Source: Hyphomicrobiales bacterium
GTDB lineage: Bacteria > Pseudomonadota > Alphaproteobacteria > Rhizobiales > Rhizobiaceae
Assembly (NCBI GenBank): GCA_900472675.1
Contig: UCJA01000018.1
Span: 62,001 to 126,000 of the forward strand
Length of the DNA: 64,000 nt
Direction: 5' to 3'
Position numbers and translations under genes: made by a program
Shown here: piece after piece, positions 27,345 through 34,448 of the stretch
Position numbering within the stretch: position 1 is the stretch's first letter
Layout: every line of letters begins with the position of its first letter
The notes under the pieces: generated by a model
The model's database searches: none
What the model saw: the letters and a program-made list of their open reading frames with translations, nothing else
Told to the model about the DNA's origin: nothing

Positions 27345-27686
27345 GTGCCGTCCGTCATCTACAAGGGAAAGGCGCATCCCTACCGTGAGAACCAGATCCC
27401 GACGCTTTCGGACGCGGAGAGCAAGCGACAGTTCGTCAAGGTCAGATGCACGCCTTGCAAGATCACCCGGTATTTTCGGCCGCTCGACATCGAGAGGCTC
27501 TTGCAGGAGAACCTGCATGTGCTCAACTTGCAGCGCAAGTTCCGCTGCGACCGGTGTGGAAGCAAAGACCATATGGTCGTTGAGTTCAGGACGCTGGTGG
27601 CAGCTGAGATGGTTGGCCTGGTGGTTCGCGAACTCGTCGACGTGAAGACTGTCCGCAGGCCGGTGTGGCGCGACAGGAAGATGTGA
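27345..27686 (+). CDS. small zinc-ribbon protein in the LexA-controlled operon
   Basis: A 113-residue basic protein starting with GTG. Cys35-x2-Cys38 (CTPC) and Cys68-x2-Cys71 (CDRC) form a four-cysteine zinc-ribbon pattern with a 29-residue gap, and the ends are rich in Lys and Arg. This suggests nucleic-acid binding, which would fit SOS regulation, but I do not recognise a named family. Its stop TGA lies 3 bp before the start of the decayed SRAP gene, so the three were one operon. Confidence 0.65.
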   Translation: MPSVIYKGKAHPYRENQIPTLSDAESKRQFVKVRCTPCKITRYFRPLDIERLLQENLHVLNLQRKFRCDRCGSKDHMVVEFRTLVAAEMVGLVVRELVDVKTVRRPVWRDRKM

Positions 27687-27689
27687 GGC

Positions 27690-27794
27690 ATGGGCAATCT
27701 CTACACCGTCACGACCAACCGGGAGGCCATTCGCAATGACGAAGGCGCTGGATCGTCCCTTCTTGACAATACCCGCGACTACAATTGCTTTTAA
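27690..27794 (+). pseudogene. 5' fragment of an SOS-response-associated peptidase (SRAP/YedK) gene
   Basis: The frame reads MGNLYTVTTNREAIRNDE and stops at 27794 after 34 codons. Its first 15 residues match the start of rhizobial SRAP proteins (MCNLYxVTxxxxAIR). SRAP proteins protect abasic sites in single-stranded DNA by a thiazolidine link through Cys2 after removal of Met1. Here codon 2 is GGC (Gly), so the reactive Cys is lost, and the other roughly 200 codons are missing. The stop overlaps by 4 bp the end of the convergent sensor gene, so a deletion probably joined the two. Confidence 0.7.
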
Positions 27795-28237
27795 CGACTG
27801 CGCCGCTGTCTCCGCTCAATCCGATCCGCAATGGCGTCAGCCAGTTGCAGGCGGTTTTCTAGAGAAAGCCCGGCCGCGAAATTCAACGCTTCTTCCTCCA
27901 CAGCTGAGCGCACCTTGAAGTCGGCGTCGCGCGCCTGTTTCAGCACAAGGCTCAGGGCCACATGATCCATCTCCGGAGCCTTCAATAGCTCGGCTGCAGC
28001 TGCGCGTGCATTGCGCGCCCCGACGACTTGCTCGCTGACGCCTGACCGTGCCTGCCGCAGCGCCTGACGAAACGCCCGACGTTGTTCGGCGGGAAGTTCT
28101 GAACCCGCCACACTGAAAGATCCTGCTGCAATCGGCCCGCGGCCGAAGTTCATCCAGGCAACTCCACCGCCGATAGCACCCACCAGGAAAAGATTGAGAG
28201 CGACGGAAACACCGAGCATAATCCGCATCTTCGTCAT
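27791..28237 (-). CDS. periplasmic heavy-metal-sensor-like membrane protein
   Basis: A 148-residue protein with one N-terminal membrane segment (residues 6-28, LGVSVALNLFLVGAIGGGV) and a helical, Arg/Ala-rich periplasmic part (LPAEQRRAFRQALRQAR). This is the pattern of the CpxP/ZraP-like heavy-metal-sensor family (LxxxQRxxhRxxL). The start at 28237 follows GGAGA in the spacer after the anti-sigma gene. With the upstream anti-sigma and ECF sigma genes it forms a three-gene envelope-stress or metal-response operon. Actual metal binding is not shown, as no His/Cys clusters are visible. Confidence 0.75.
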   Translation of the reverse strand: MTKMRIMLGVSVALNLFLVGAIGGGVAWMNFGRGPIAAGSFSVAGSELPAEQRRAFRQALRQARSGVSEQVVGARNARAAAAELLKAPEMDHVALSLVLKQARDADFKVRSAVEEEALNFAAGLSLENRLQLADAIADRIERRQRRSR

Positions 28238-28241
28238 CCGT

Positions 28242-28652
28242 TTAATCGTCTCCTTCGTCACTGAAATCCCCAAAGATCGTGTCTCCGGACACCTGCTGGG
28301 GAACAACGATTAGCGCCGTGCCGGCGGTCCCTGCTGCCGCGCCCGAGAGGGCCGCGGCAAGACCTATTCCCGCCCACCAGTATCGCGTCGTCGCCAGGGA
28401 CCTGCGCGCTACAGAGGCCGCCTTCTTCGCCAGCTGCTCGCGGAACGACGGCGTCGGGGAAGGAGCAACCCACTGATCGAGAACGGCTTCCAGATCGGCT
28501 TCGTTTCGAAGAAGGGCGGCCGCGTCAGGCGACAGAGCCGTCAGACGGGCAGAGGCCTGGAGCTCCGGCGGCCACTTGTTGATGCTCGAACCGTAGCTTT
28601 CGGCAAGAGCCTTGAAACGCTCTAGATCCAGCGGTTCTCTTGGGGCGCTCAT
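28242..28652 (-). CDS. putative anti-sigma factor, single-pass membrane protein
   Basis: A 136-residue protein with a cytoplasmic N-terminal part (residues 1-90, including SYGSSINKWPPELQASARL), one membrane segment at about 93-117, and a short acidic periplasmic tail (GDFSDEGDD). It overlaps the start region of the sigma factor's stop by 4 bp, the usual arrangement for an ECF sigma and its anti-sigma. No zinc-binding HxxxCxxC motif is present, so it is not of the ChrR/ZAS type. Confidence 0.75.
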   Translation of the reverse strand: MSAPREPLDLERFKALAESYGSSINKWPPELQASARLTALSPDAAALLRNEADLEAVLDQWVAPSPTPSFREQLAKKAASVARRSLATTRYWWAGIGLAAALSGAAAGTAGTALIVVPQQVSGDTIFGDFSDEGDD

Positions 28653-29245
28653 GTGCCATTCTCCTTCGCCAGCAGTTCCTGTTTCAGGCGTCGTCTGCCC
28701 CTCGCCAGGAGCGATTCCAGTGCCTCGATGCTGATCTCCAGCACGTGAGCGGCTTCGGCTGCATCGAGGTCCTGATAATGCACCAGCATGATCGCTTCCC
28801 GCTGCCGTTCCGGCAGCGCACCAATCGCCTTTGCCACAAGACGCGCTTGCTCGGCTTCGAGCAATGCCTGTTCCGGATTTGGAGCGGAATCCGCTCTGTC
28901 CGGCATCTCAACGCCGGACAGTTCACGGCGCTTGCGCAGTCGGTCACGGCAGAGGTTGAGAACGACCGTATGCAGCCAAGTGTTGAGCTTCGCGCCGCCA
29001 GGCTGCCAGCGGGGTGCATGGCGCACCGCCCGGATGACGGCTTCCTGTGTCACGTCCTCGGCGTCGCCACTGCTTCCCAGAATACGCGCTGCAAACGCAT
29101 GCAGACGAGAGCCTGCAACAACCGTCAGTTCGCGGATTGCGCCGGGCTGTCCCTGCGCAATGCGTTTCATCAGCCGATCGTCCTGGTCACTGCCGTTCAA
29201 ACTCTGACCTGCCCCGTCGAGGCCTGCACGCTCTTTGTCCTTCAT
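28649..29245 (-). CDS. ECF-family RNA polymerase sigma factor
   Basis: A 198-residue ECF sigma factor. Region 2 spans about residues 28-95 (HAFAARILGSSGDAEDVTQE, the DAEDVTQE core being diagnostic), and region 4 spans about 135-190 (ALPERQREAIMLVHYQDL then AAEAAHVLEISIEALESLL). It directs RNA polymerase to stress promoters when released by the membrane anti-sigma factor encoded next to it. It is the first gene of the operon, and a possible ECF-type promoter lies at 29308-29333, suggesting autoregulation. Confidence 0.92.
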   Translation of the reverse strand: MKDKERAGLDGAGQSLNGSDQDDRLMKRIAQGQPGAIRELTVVAGSRLHAFAARILGSSGDAEDVTQEAVIRAVRHAPRWQPGGAKLNTWLHTVVLNLCRDRLRKRRELSGVEMPDRADSAPNPEQALLEAEQARLVAKAIGALPERQREAIMLVHYQDLDAAEAAHVLEISIEALESLLARGRRRLKQELLAKENGT

Positions 29246-29307
29246 CTAAATTTGGGCGGGACCTTCTTCCGCCGACAATGACCATGTCCAGCCATTCGAT
29301 CCACCTT

Positions 29308-29333
29308 AACGAGCCGGCCCCACGGATAATTCC
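29308..29333 (-). promoter_or_regulatory. possible ECF-type promoter of the sigma operon
   Basis: On the minus strand GGAAT (29333-29329) is followed after 17 bases by CGTT (29311-29308), resembling ECF promoters with a GGAAC -35 and CGTT -10. It lies about 63 bp before the sigma start codon. The -35 has one mismatch and the call is tentative. Confidence 0.3.
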
Positions 29334-29347
29334 TTGGCTTAAGGGAA

Positions 29348-29374
29348 GGCCGGCGACAGATCCAGTCGCCGGCC
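29348..29374 (-). terminator. hairpin after the small exported protein gene
   Basis: GGCCGGCGAC at 29348-29357 and GTCGCCGGCC at 29365-29374 are a perfect 10-bp inverted repeat with a 7-base loop. It lies 40 bp downstream of the stop of the minus-strand gene at 29414-29677. Only a weak pyrimidine tract follows. Confidence 0.55.
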
Positions 29375-29413
29375 GGCTGCACGACCGGAAACCGGTTCGC
29401 GCAGCCCTGTCGC

Positions 29414-29677
29414 TTAGCGATAAGCCCAGCCACCGCGGTGCCAGTATCTCTGGGCACGGTAGTAGCGACCATCCCAATAGCCGCGGCCGTTGTAATAGAT
29501 ACCAACCCTCGGGCCGGCCGGACGAACGACAACGGCAGGACGGTTAGGCCTGCAGAAGCCCTGGAGTCCCCTATGAAAGCCTGCGCCGCAGCCCTGACGG
29601 GCTTCTGCGGGGATCGCTGCCAAAGAGCTGGCGGCGGCAATGGCCGAGATGGCGATTACGAATATCTTCTTCATCAT
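29414..29677 (-). CDS. small exported GCG_CRPN-type protein
   Basis: An 87-residue protein with a Sec signal (MMKKIFVIAISAIAAASSLA, cleavage near AEA) and a mature part beginning QGCGAGFHRGLQGFCRPN, the two-Cys motif known as GCG_CRPN in small rhizobial exported proteins, followed by a Gly/Tyr/Arg/Trp-rich tail. The two cysteines probably form a disulfide. GAGGAT precedes the start. The function of the family is unknown. The 145 bp between this gene and the end of the hydantoinase-like gene hold its promoter region and no other gene. Confidence 0.8.
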   Translation of the reverse strand: MMKKIFVIAISAIAAASSLAAIPAEARQGCGAGFHRGLQGFCRPNRPAVVVRPAGPRVGIYYNGRGYWDGRYYRAQRYWHRGGWAYR

Positions 29678-29822
29678 ATCCTCGTTGTGTCAGTGCTCGA
29701 ACCAGGTCGAACCTGCCTTACACGTCGAGGCGCGCGAATTCCGTCGCAGGCGTTTCATCTTTTTTCGCCGAGGCGATGTCATCGAAGCTCACCGCTCTAT
29801 CGCGCTACGACGCATGCTTCTG

Positions 29823-31367
29823 CTAGTCTTTCATGAAGGCGATATCGCCGACGACGCGGACACGCACACGGCGAGCGTCGCCCGGTAGATAGGCGATCGG
29901 GATGTCTTCCGTGTCGAGAGTGACGAGCGAACCCGGATCGGCGCCGGCCTCGACAGCGCGCTGGCGGGCAAGCCGATCGGCTTCCGCAATCGCGTTTTCG
30001 CGAGACATATCGGAAAACACCTGATCGACCTCGCCGGAGACCTGGGCCATGGCGGCGCCCAGCGCATTGGCAACGCCGGCATGTTCGACGCGCAGCACCT
30101 CGCTTGCACCTTTCAGCACCTCCGGGATCAGGAAGGCGCCGCCGCCGACGGCGATCAGCTGAACGCCGTCAGCCGACGTCTTCATCCGATCGATGCCATC
30201 CTCAACCATCGCTTCAATGCGCTTGAGCAGATCCGCCACCATCGCCTTGTCGAGATGCTTGACGCGGTCGCGGTCGCCGATGTCGACGAGGCCAGCCGCC
30301 ACCGCCACGTCAGTGGTGGTCAGCGTATCGCCGCCGAACACCAATGCCTTTTCGGTGATCCGGTAACCGACCGAACGCGGGCCAATTTTTCGGGTTTCCG
30401 GATCAATGATCGTGCCGCCGCCAAGGGCCATCGGCAGCAGGTCAGGCATGCGGAACAGGGTGCGCACGCCACCCACTTCGACCACGTTGTTGGCCTCCCG
30501 CGGAAAACCGCCGATCAGGCAACCGACGTCCGACGTCGTGCCACCCACATCGATGACCATCGCTTCCTTCAGTCCGGTGAGGAAGGCCGCGCCGCGCATG
30601 GAATTGGTCGGGCCGGAGGCAAAGCTGTAGACAGGGTTAGCGGCAGCGACCTCGGCCAAAACGACGGTGCCGTCGTTCTGGGTGAGGTAGAAGGGTGCAT
30701 CGATGCCTGCCTGACGCAACGCATCCTTGAAGGCGTCGATCGTCTTGCGGCCAAGTCCTTGCAAGGCTGCATTGAGCAGCGTGACGTTCTCGCGTTCCAG
30801 AAGACCGATCCGGCCAAGCGTGTGGGAAAGCGTGATGCGGGCATCCGGGATCACCGAACGGACGATCTCGGCGGCTTCCAGTTCACCCTCGGCTGTTAGC
30901 GGCGAAAAGAGAGCGGTGATTCCGACAGAGGAGATGCCCGCGTCGCGGATCTGCATGGCCGCATCGCGAATTTCATCGCGGGCCAGCGGCACAAGCGGCC
31001 GGCCGTCGTATTCGTGACCGCCACGAACCATGAAGGACAGTGGATTGACGCAGTCGCGAAGATCGTCTGGCCAATCAATCATCGGTGGAAGCGAGGCACC
31101 GGCCGGCATGGCGATCCGGATCGCGGCAATGCGTTCCAGACGGGCCCTCTCAACGACGGCATTGGTGAAATGCGTCGTGCCGATCATCACTGCGTCAATC
31201 GGCGACGCGCCAGGCGCTTGCGAGGCGACGACATGCCCGATGGCGTTGACCACGCCCTGCATCACATCGGCGGTGGTAGGAAACTTGATGGCGGAGATGA
31301 CTTTCTCGCCATCGATCAGCACGGCATCCGTATTGGTGCCGCCAACGTCAATTCCGATCCGCTTCAT
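29823..31367 (-). CDS. hydantoinase/oxoprolinase-A-like (HyuA family) protein
   Basis: A 514-residue ATPase of the hydantoinase A/oxoprolinase family, which couples ATP hydrolysis to opening of five-membered cyclic amides. The actin-like phosphate motifs are IDVGGTNTDA at 6-15 and VIDVGGTTSDVG at 271-282. It is shorter than HyuA of the two-subunit N-methylhydantoinases (about 690) and has no HyuB partner here. It overlaps the upstream DUF917 gene by ATGA, and the pairing of short HyuA-like and DUF917 proteins is a recurrent one. The start at 31367 follows from that overlap; the extension to 31598 lies inside the DUF917 gene. The substrate is probably a hydantoin-like ring. Confidence 0.88.
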   Translation of the reverse strand: MKRIGIDVGGTNTDAVLIDGEKVISAIKFPTTADVMQGVVNAIGHVVASQAPGASPIDAVMIGTTHFTNAVVERARLERIAAIRIAMPAGASLPPMIDWPDDLRDCVNPLSFMVRGGHEYDGRPLVPLARDEIRDAAMQIRDAGISSVGITALFSPLTAEGELEAAEIVRSVIPDARITLSHTLGRIGLLERENVTLLNAALQGLGRKTIDAFKDALRQAGIDAPFYLTQNDGTVVLAEVAAANPVYSFASGPTNSMRGAAFLTGLKEAMVIDVGGTTSDVGCLIGGFPREANNVVEVGGVRTLFRMPDLLPMALGGGTIIDPETRKIGPRSVGYRITEKALVFGGDTLTTTDVAVAAGLVDIGDRDRVKHLDKAMVADLLKRIEAMVEDGIDRMKTSADGVQLIAVGGGAFLIPEVLKGASEVLRVEHAGVANALGAAMAQVSGEVDQVFSDMSRENAIAEADRLARQRAVEAGADPGSLVTLDTEDIPIAYLPGDARRVRVRVVGDIAFMKD

Positions 31368-32443
31368 GCTGCAAACACCGATTTGAAATCCAGGTCGTAT
31401 CCAAAGGCGCGTGGCCCGACGTGTTCGAGGCCCTTGGGACTGGTCAGAACCGCCGGAGCCGGCAGGGCAACGACCGTCACGCGCTGCCCGTAACGCACCG
31501 TTTCCGTTCCGATCGCTTCGCCCGAAACCGTGTCGAGCAGGCAGATCAAATCCGGGGTCATGGCAATCGGCTGGCCGTCGCGAAAGGCGACCGCCCATTC
31601 GTTCTGGAAGGCGAGCTCGACCTTGGATCCCCTGTCGCCATCAAGGCCCTCGATCATTGCCGCGCCGCGCAGGAACCCGCCCGTCGTCGTCCGATCCACA
31701 TCGGCAATCTTGCCCTTGAACAGAGCCTTGCCGCCCTCATGGGCGAGCACTGCCTCGATGGGATCGCTATGGGCTGCGCGAGCCTCCAAGACGGCACGAC
31801 CGAGGCTGATGGCTTTGGTGACCGTATGAAGAACACCCCACTCCTTGACTTCTTTACCGGTACGCGGCGCCTTGCAGGTCGCAGCTGTCGAGCCGACCTC
31901 GGTGCAGATCTTGCGTGAGATGCGCTCCATCCATTTCCATGAGGCCGCCTTGGCAACGATCGCCTCGTTTTCACGGCAGTCGACCAGCGTCAGCGGGTAC
32001 ATCGGCAGGTCGCCGATCGCAAAACTGGTCATCTGCGCTTCCGGATAGGCGCGTCCCATCGCATCGGCATCGACGACCGGAATGTCCAGCAAGGCGGCGG
32101 CGAGAAACGGCGACAATGCGTTGCCGCCACCGATCTCGACGCTCATGACCGCGCGGAACTTGCGGCCGGTATAGTCTTCCATCAGTTGCATGGCCCGGGC
32201 GAGATGCGCAGGATCGACCAGACGTTCCTGGCCCACCAGGGGAGCGCCCATCTTTGACACGACCGCGACGGCATCGCCGTCGTCGAGCGCCGTCGGATCG
32301 ATCAGCTTGACGCGCTTGCCGTCCTTGTAGAGCTTTTTCAGGTTGAGCTGCGCAAGATAGGGACTGCCGCCGCCGCCGGTCCCGAGAATCCAGGCACCAA
32401 CCGCAAGCGGGTCGATCTCGCTCGCTTCGAAATCACGGATCAT
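31364..32443 (-). CDS. DUF917 / S-methyl thiohydantoin desulfurase-like protein
   Basis: A 359-residue protein of the DUF917 family, now named after S-methyl thiohydantoin desulfurase. The N-terminal glycine-rich segment (GAWILGTGGGGSPYLAQL, residues 16-33) and the acid/Gly-rich SVEIGGGNALSPFLAA and PVVDADAMGRAYPEAQM segments are characteristic. A strong ribosome site (GGAGG) precedes the ATG at 32443. It is the first gene of a two-gene operon with the HyuA-like protein and is transcribed divergently from the AroM-LuxR regulator, with the candidate operator at 32495-32515 between them. The exact reaction is unknown here; desulfuration or hydrolysis of a hydantoin-type ring is inferred. Confidence 0.87.
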   Translation of the reverse strand: MIRDFEASEIDPLAVGAWILGTGGGGSPYLAQLNLKKLYKDGKRVKLIDPTALDDGDAVAVVSKMGAPLVGQERLVDPAHLARAMQLMEDYTGRKFRAVMSVEIGGGNALSPFLAAALLDIPVVDADAMGRAYPEAQMTSFAIGDLPMYPLTLVDCRENEAIVAKAASWKWMERISRKICTEVGSTAATCKAPRTGKEVKEWGVLHTVTKAISLGRAVLEARAAHSDPIEAVLAHEGGKALFKGKIADVDRTTTGGFLRGAAMIEGLDGDRGSKVELAFQNEWAVAFRDGQPIAMTPDLICLLDTVSGEAIGTETVRYGQRVTVVALPAPAVLTSPKGLEHVGPRAFGYDLDFKSVFAA

Positions 32444-32462
32444 GTTTGCCTCCGAATAATGT

Positions 32463-32475
32463 GCTAGAACCTAGC
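32463..32475. promoter_or_regulatory. 13-bp palindrome in the divergent region
   Basis: GCTAG-AAC-CTAGC is a perfect 5-3-5 inverted repeat 20 bp before the DUF917 start codon. It might be a second operator half-site set or part of the DUF917 leader. It shares the CTAG core with the larger site at 32495-32515. Confidence 0.35.
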
Positions 32476-32494
32476 CACGTGAGACGAAGGCTGC

Positions 32495-32515
32495 CTATAG
32501 GGGACTGCCCCTAGA
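32495..32515. promoter_or_regulatory. candidate AroM-LuxR operator, site A
   Basis: An imperfect palindrome: CTATAGGG, three bases, TGCCC, one pyrimidine, TAGA. It lies in the divergent gap between the DUF917 gene and the AroM-LuxR gene. The reverse complement of site B at 33632-33652 matches it at 17 of 21 positions. A central GGG...CCC dyad flanked by TA steps is a common form for LuxR/NarL-type dimers. The site can serve both divergent promoters. Confidence 0.65.
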
Positions 32516-32587
32516 ATGGGCTTGCCTTCAATTTGTGCATGTCTAGAACGGTTATGTGAAGCGACCAAAAGGACCAGTTCCCTGCCC

Positions 32588-33541
32588 GTGACGAAGATCC
32601 TCCAAAACCCATCTTCGCCCGTGCTGGAAAGGGCGCCTCATTATCGGGTGATGTTCCTGAGTGTCGGCCAGTCGCCGCGAACGGATATCATCGACGACAT
32701 GCTGACAAATCTCGACCTGCCGATCGAGGCACTGGAAGTCGGCGCCTTGGACGGCCTGTCCGACGCGGCGATCAACGATTTGAGGGTCCGGCCAGGCGAA
32801 ACCAGCATCGTGACACGGCTGGCCGACGGCAGTGATATCGTCGTATCCAAGCCGCGGATCGCCGAACGAATGGCAAAGATCGCGGCGGCCTTCCAGCCAA
32901 ACGAATTCGATCTCGTGGTCATCCTGTCGACCGGGCTTTTTCGGGATTTCGAGAGCACCTGCCCGATGGTGAACGCTCAGCGGGCGATGGAATCCACCGT
33001 GATTTCGCTCGCCGCACATGGGTCCGCGGTAGGCCTGATCCAGCCGCTGCAGCAACAGATCGACGAGCTCGATATTCCGGCACTGGCACCCTACAGAGTG
33101 ACCGCGAGCTACGCTGCGGATGGCGACAAAAGGCTGCTGGCCAGCGCATTGGTCGACCTTGCAGAGACAGAGATTATCATCCTCAATTCGGTCAGCTTTA
33201 CCGAAGCCGATCGGCAGACCGTCGCGAGAGCGAGCGGCAAGCCCGTTGTCCTAGCAAGACGGATCGTTGCAAGCGCGATCCGGCTGCTTCTGCACGGCAC
33301 GCATCCGGCTGCGCTGCCGGGCGTGCCGCCGGAATTCTCGGAAAAATTCCAGCGTCTGACGCCGCGCGAAAGGCAGGTCCTTTCGCTGGTGGCGGAAGGG
33401 TTGTCGAACAAGGCCGTTGCTCGCCAACTGGGGATCAGTCCGAAGACCGTCGAAATCCATCGCTCCAATGTCATGAGCAAGATGGAAGTGAACTCGTCCA
33501 ATGCTTTGATCCGCATGGTCGTCGCTGCTGGCCATCCGTGA
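32588..33541 (+). CDS. AroM-domain and LuxR-type HTH fusion regulator
   Basis: A 317-residue protein of unusual architecture. Residues 18-235 are an AroM domain (FLSVGQSPRTDI at the start, VVLARRIVASAIRLLL at the end). Residues 255-317 are a LuxR/GerE helix-turn-helix (LTPRERQVLSLVAEG, then NKAVARQLGISPKTVEIHRSNV). AroM belongs to the Asp/Glu/hydantoin racemase-like fold. Compared with the stand-alone AroM gene next to it, Cys105 and Cys192 are replaced by Ser114 and Ser201, which suggests a ligand sensor without catalysis. GTG at 32588 is chosen because an upstream ATG at 32516 abuts the operator and has no ribosome site. It probably controls the DUF917/HyuA-like operon and the AroM/transporter operon. 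Confidence 0.85.
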   Translation: MTKILQNPSSPVLERAPHYRVMFLSVGQSPRTDIIDDMLTNLDLPIEALEVGALDGLSDAAINDLRVRPGETSIVTRLADGSDIVVSKPRIAERMAKIAAAFQPNEFDLVVILSTGLFRDFESTCPMVNAQRAMESTVISLAAHGSAVGLIQPLQQQIDELDIPALAPYRVTASYAADGDKRLLASALVDLAETEIIILNSVSFTEADRQTVARASGKPVVLARRIVASAIRLLLHGTHPAALPGVPPEFSEKFQRLTPRERQVLSLVAEGLSNKAVARQLGISPKTVEIHRSNVMSKMEVNSSNALIRMVVAAGHP

Positions 33542-33631
33542 GGGAAATGGCCACGTTTGCGCAATAAAGTTGCGTGAAAAATCGCGAAATGCTTCAAAAA
33601 GCATCACAACATGATAATGGAATTGTGACGC

Positions 33632-33652
33632 TCTAAGGGCATAACCCTATAG
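33632..33652. promoter_or_regulatory. candidate AroM-LuxR operator, site B
   Basis: Read on the minus strand: CTATAGGG, three bases, TGCCC, T, TAGA; 17 of 21 positions equal site A (32495-32515). It lies 66 bp before the ATG of the stand-alone AroM gene that heads the transporter operon, a typical place for an activator or repressor site. The 176-bp gap between the two AroM genes also has a weak 6-bp hairpin at 33589-33604. Confidence 0.65.
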
Positions 33653-33717
33653 TGAACCAGCGCGTCCGGGCGCTAGGCTCCCTGCCAACATTCCAAATGC
33701 AGGGATCAAGCGAGAGC

Positions 33718-34398
33718 ATGCCGTCAAAATCCAAGATTGCCTTCGTGACCATCGGCCAGACACCTCGCGCGGATTTAGTGCCCGAGATGATCGCCGAAAT
33801 GACGATCGGATTGCCTGAAAACGGTATGGAATATCAGGAATTCGGCGTTCTCGACGGCTTAAGCACCGAAGACCTCGACGCGATGCGGGCAAGAGACGGT
33901 GAACATTCGTTTGCGACACGGCTGGCAAACGGTGAGGAAATCGTCAGTTCCAAAGCGCTAACAGAGGAAAAGCTCAACCTCCTACTCCACAAGATCGATA
34001 GCGAAGGCTTCGATATCATCGTCCTGCTCTGCACCGGCACAAGGATCGACCCGTTGAAGAATACCCTTGTGGTCGAAGCCCAGCGCATCGTTGACTCGAC
34101 GGTGGAGGCGCTTGCCGCATCCGCCCGCAAGCTCGGTGTCATCGTGCCGCTGGAACGGCAGATCACCGATTTCGAAGAGCGGCACGTGCTGCCGGGCAAC
34201 CCGCGCATGGTTTCCGCGTCGCCCTATGCTGGCGACGACATGGGGGAGCGCGCCAAACAGCTTGAAGGCTGCGACCTCATCGTCATGCATTGCATGGGCT
34301 ATTCAGCCGCCATGCACGAAGCCGTCCGCAAGTCGGTCGATGCACCCGTGCTCCTGTCACGCCGCCTGGTAGCGGGTGTCGTGCGCCAGATGCTTTGA
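33718..34398 (+). CDS. AroM-family protein (Asp/Glu/hydantoin racemase-like fold)
   Basis: A 226-residue stand-alone AroM protein. VTIGQTPRADLVPEM at residues 10-24 is the family N-terminus. Cys105 (LLCTG) and Cys192 (MHCMGY) lie where Asp/Glu and hydantoin racemases have their two catalytic cysteines, so racemase or lyase chemistry is possible; E. coli AroM itself has no known function. The ATG at 33718 follows a purine-rich ribosome site; a GTG at 33652 in frame overlaps site B and is rejected. It heads the operon with a peptide-type importer, 50 bp before the receptor gene. Confidence 0.85.
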   Translation: MPSKSKIAFVTIGQTPRADLVPEMIAEMTIGLPENGMEYQEFGVLDGLSTEDLDAMRARDGEHSFATRLANGEEIVSSKALTEEKLNLLLHKIDSEGFDIIVLLCTGTRIDPLKNTLVVEAQRIVDSTVEALAASARKLGVIVPLERQITDFEERHVLPGNPRMVSASPYAGDDMGERAKQLEGCDLIVMHCMGYSAAMHEAVRKSVDAPVLLSRRLVAGVVRQML

Positions 34399-34448
34399 CT
34401 GTTGAATTCCGTTTGACGGGAAAGCCGCTAAAAAAGAGAGGGAACTAC

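Noticed and set aside
29690..29725. GTTC-like direct repeat upstream of the small exported protein gene, resembling a LexA box
   Set aside because: On the minus strand the two GTTC units are separated by 6 bases, not the 7 required by alphaproteobacterial LexA, and the gene has no link to DNA repair.
32516..32587. Extended N-terminus of the AroM-LuxR protein from ATG 32516
   Set aside because: The codon abuts the candidate operator, has no ribosome site, and the added residues do not resemble AroM.
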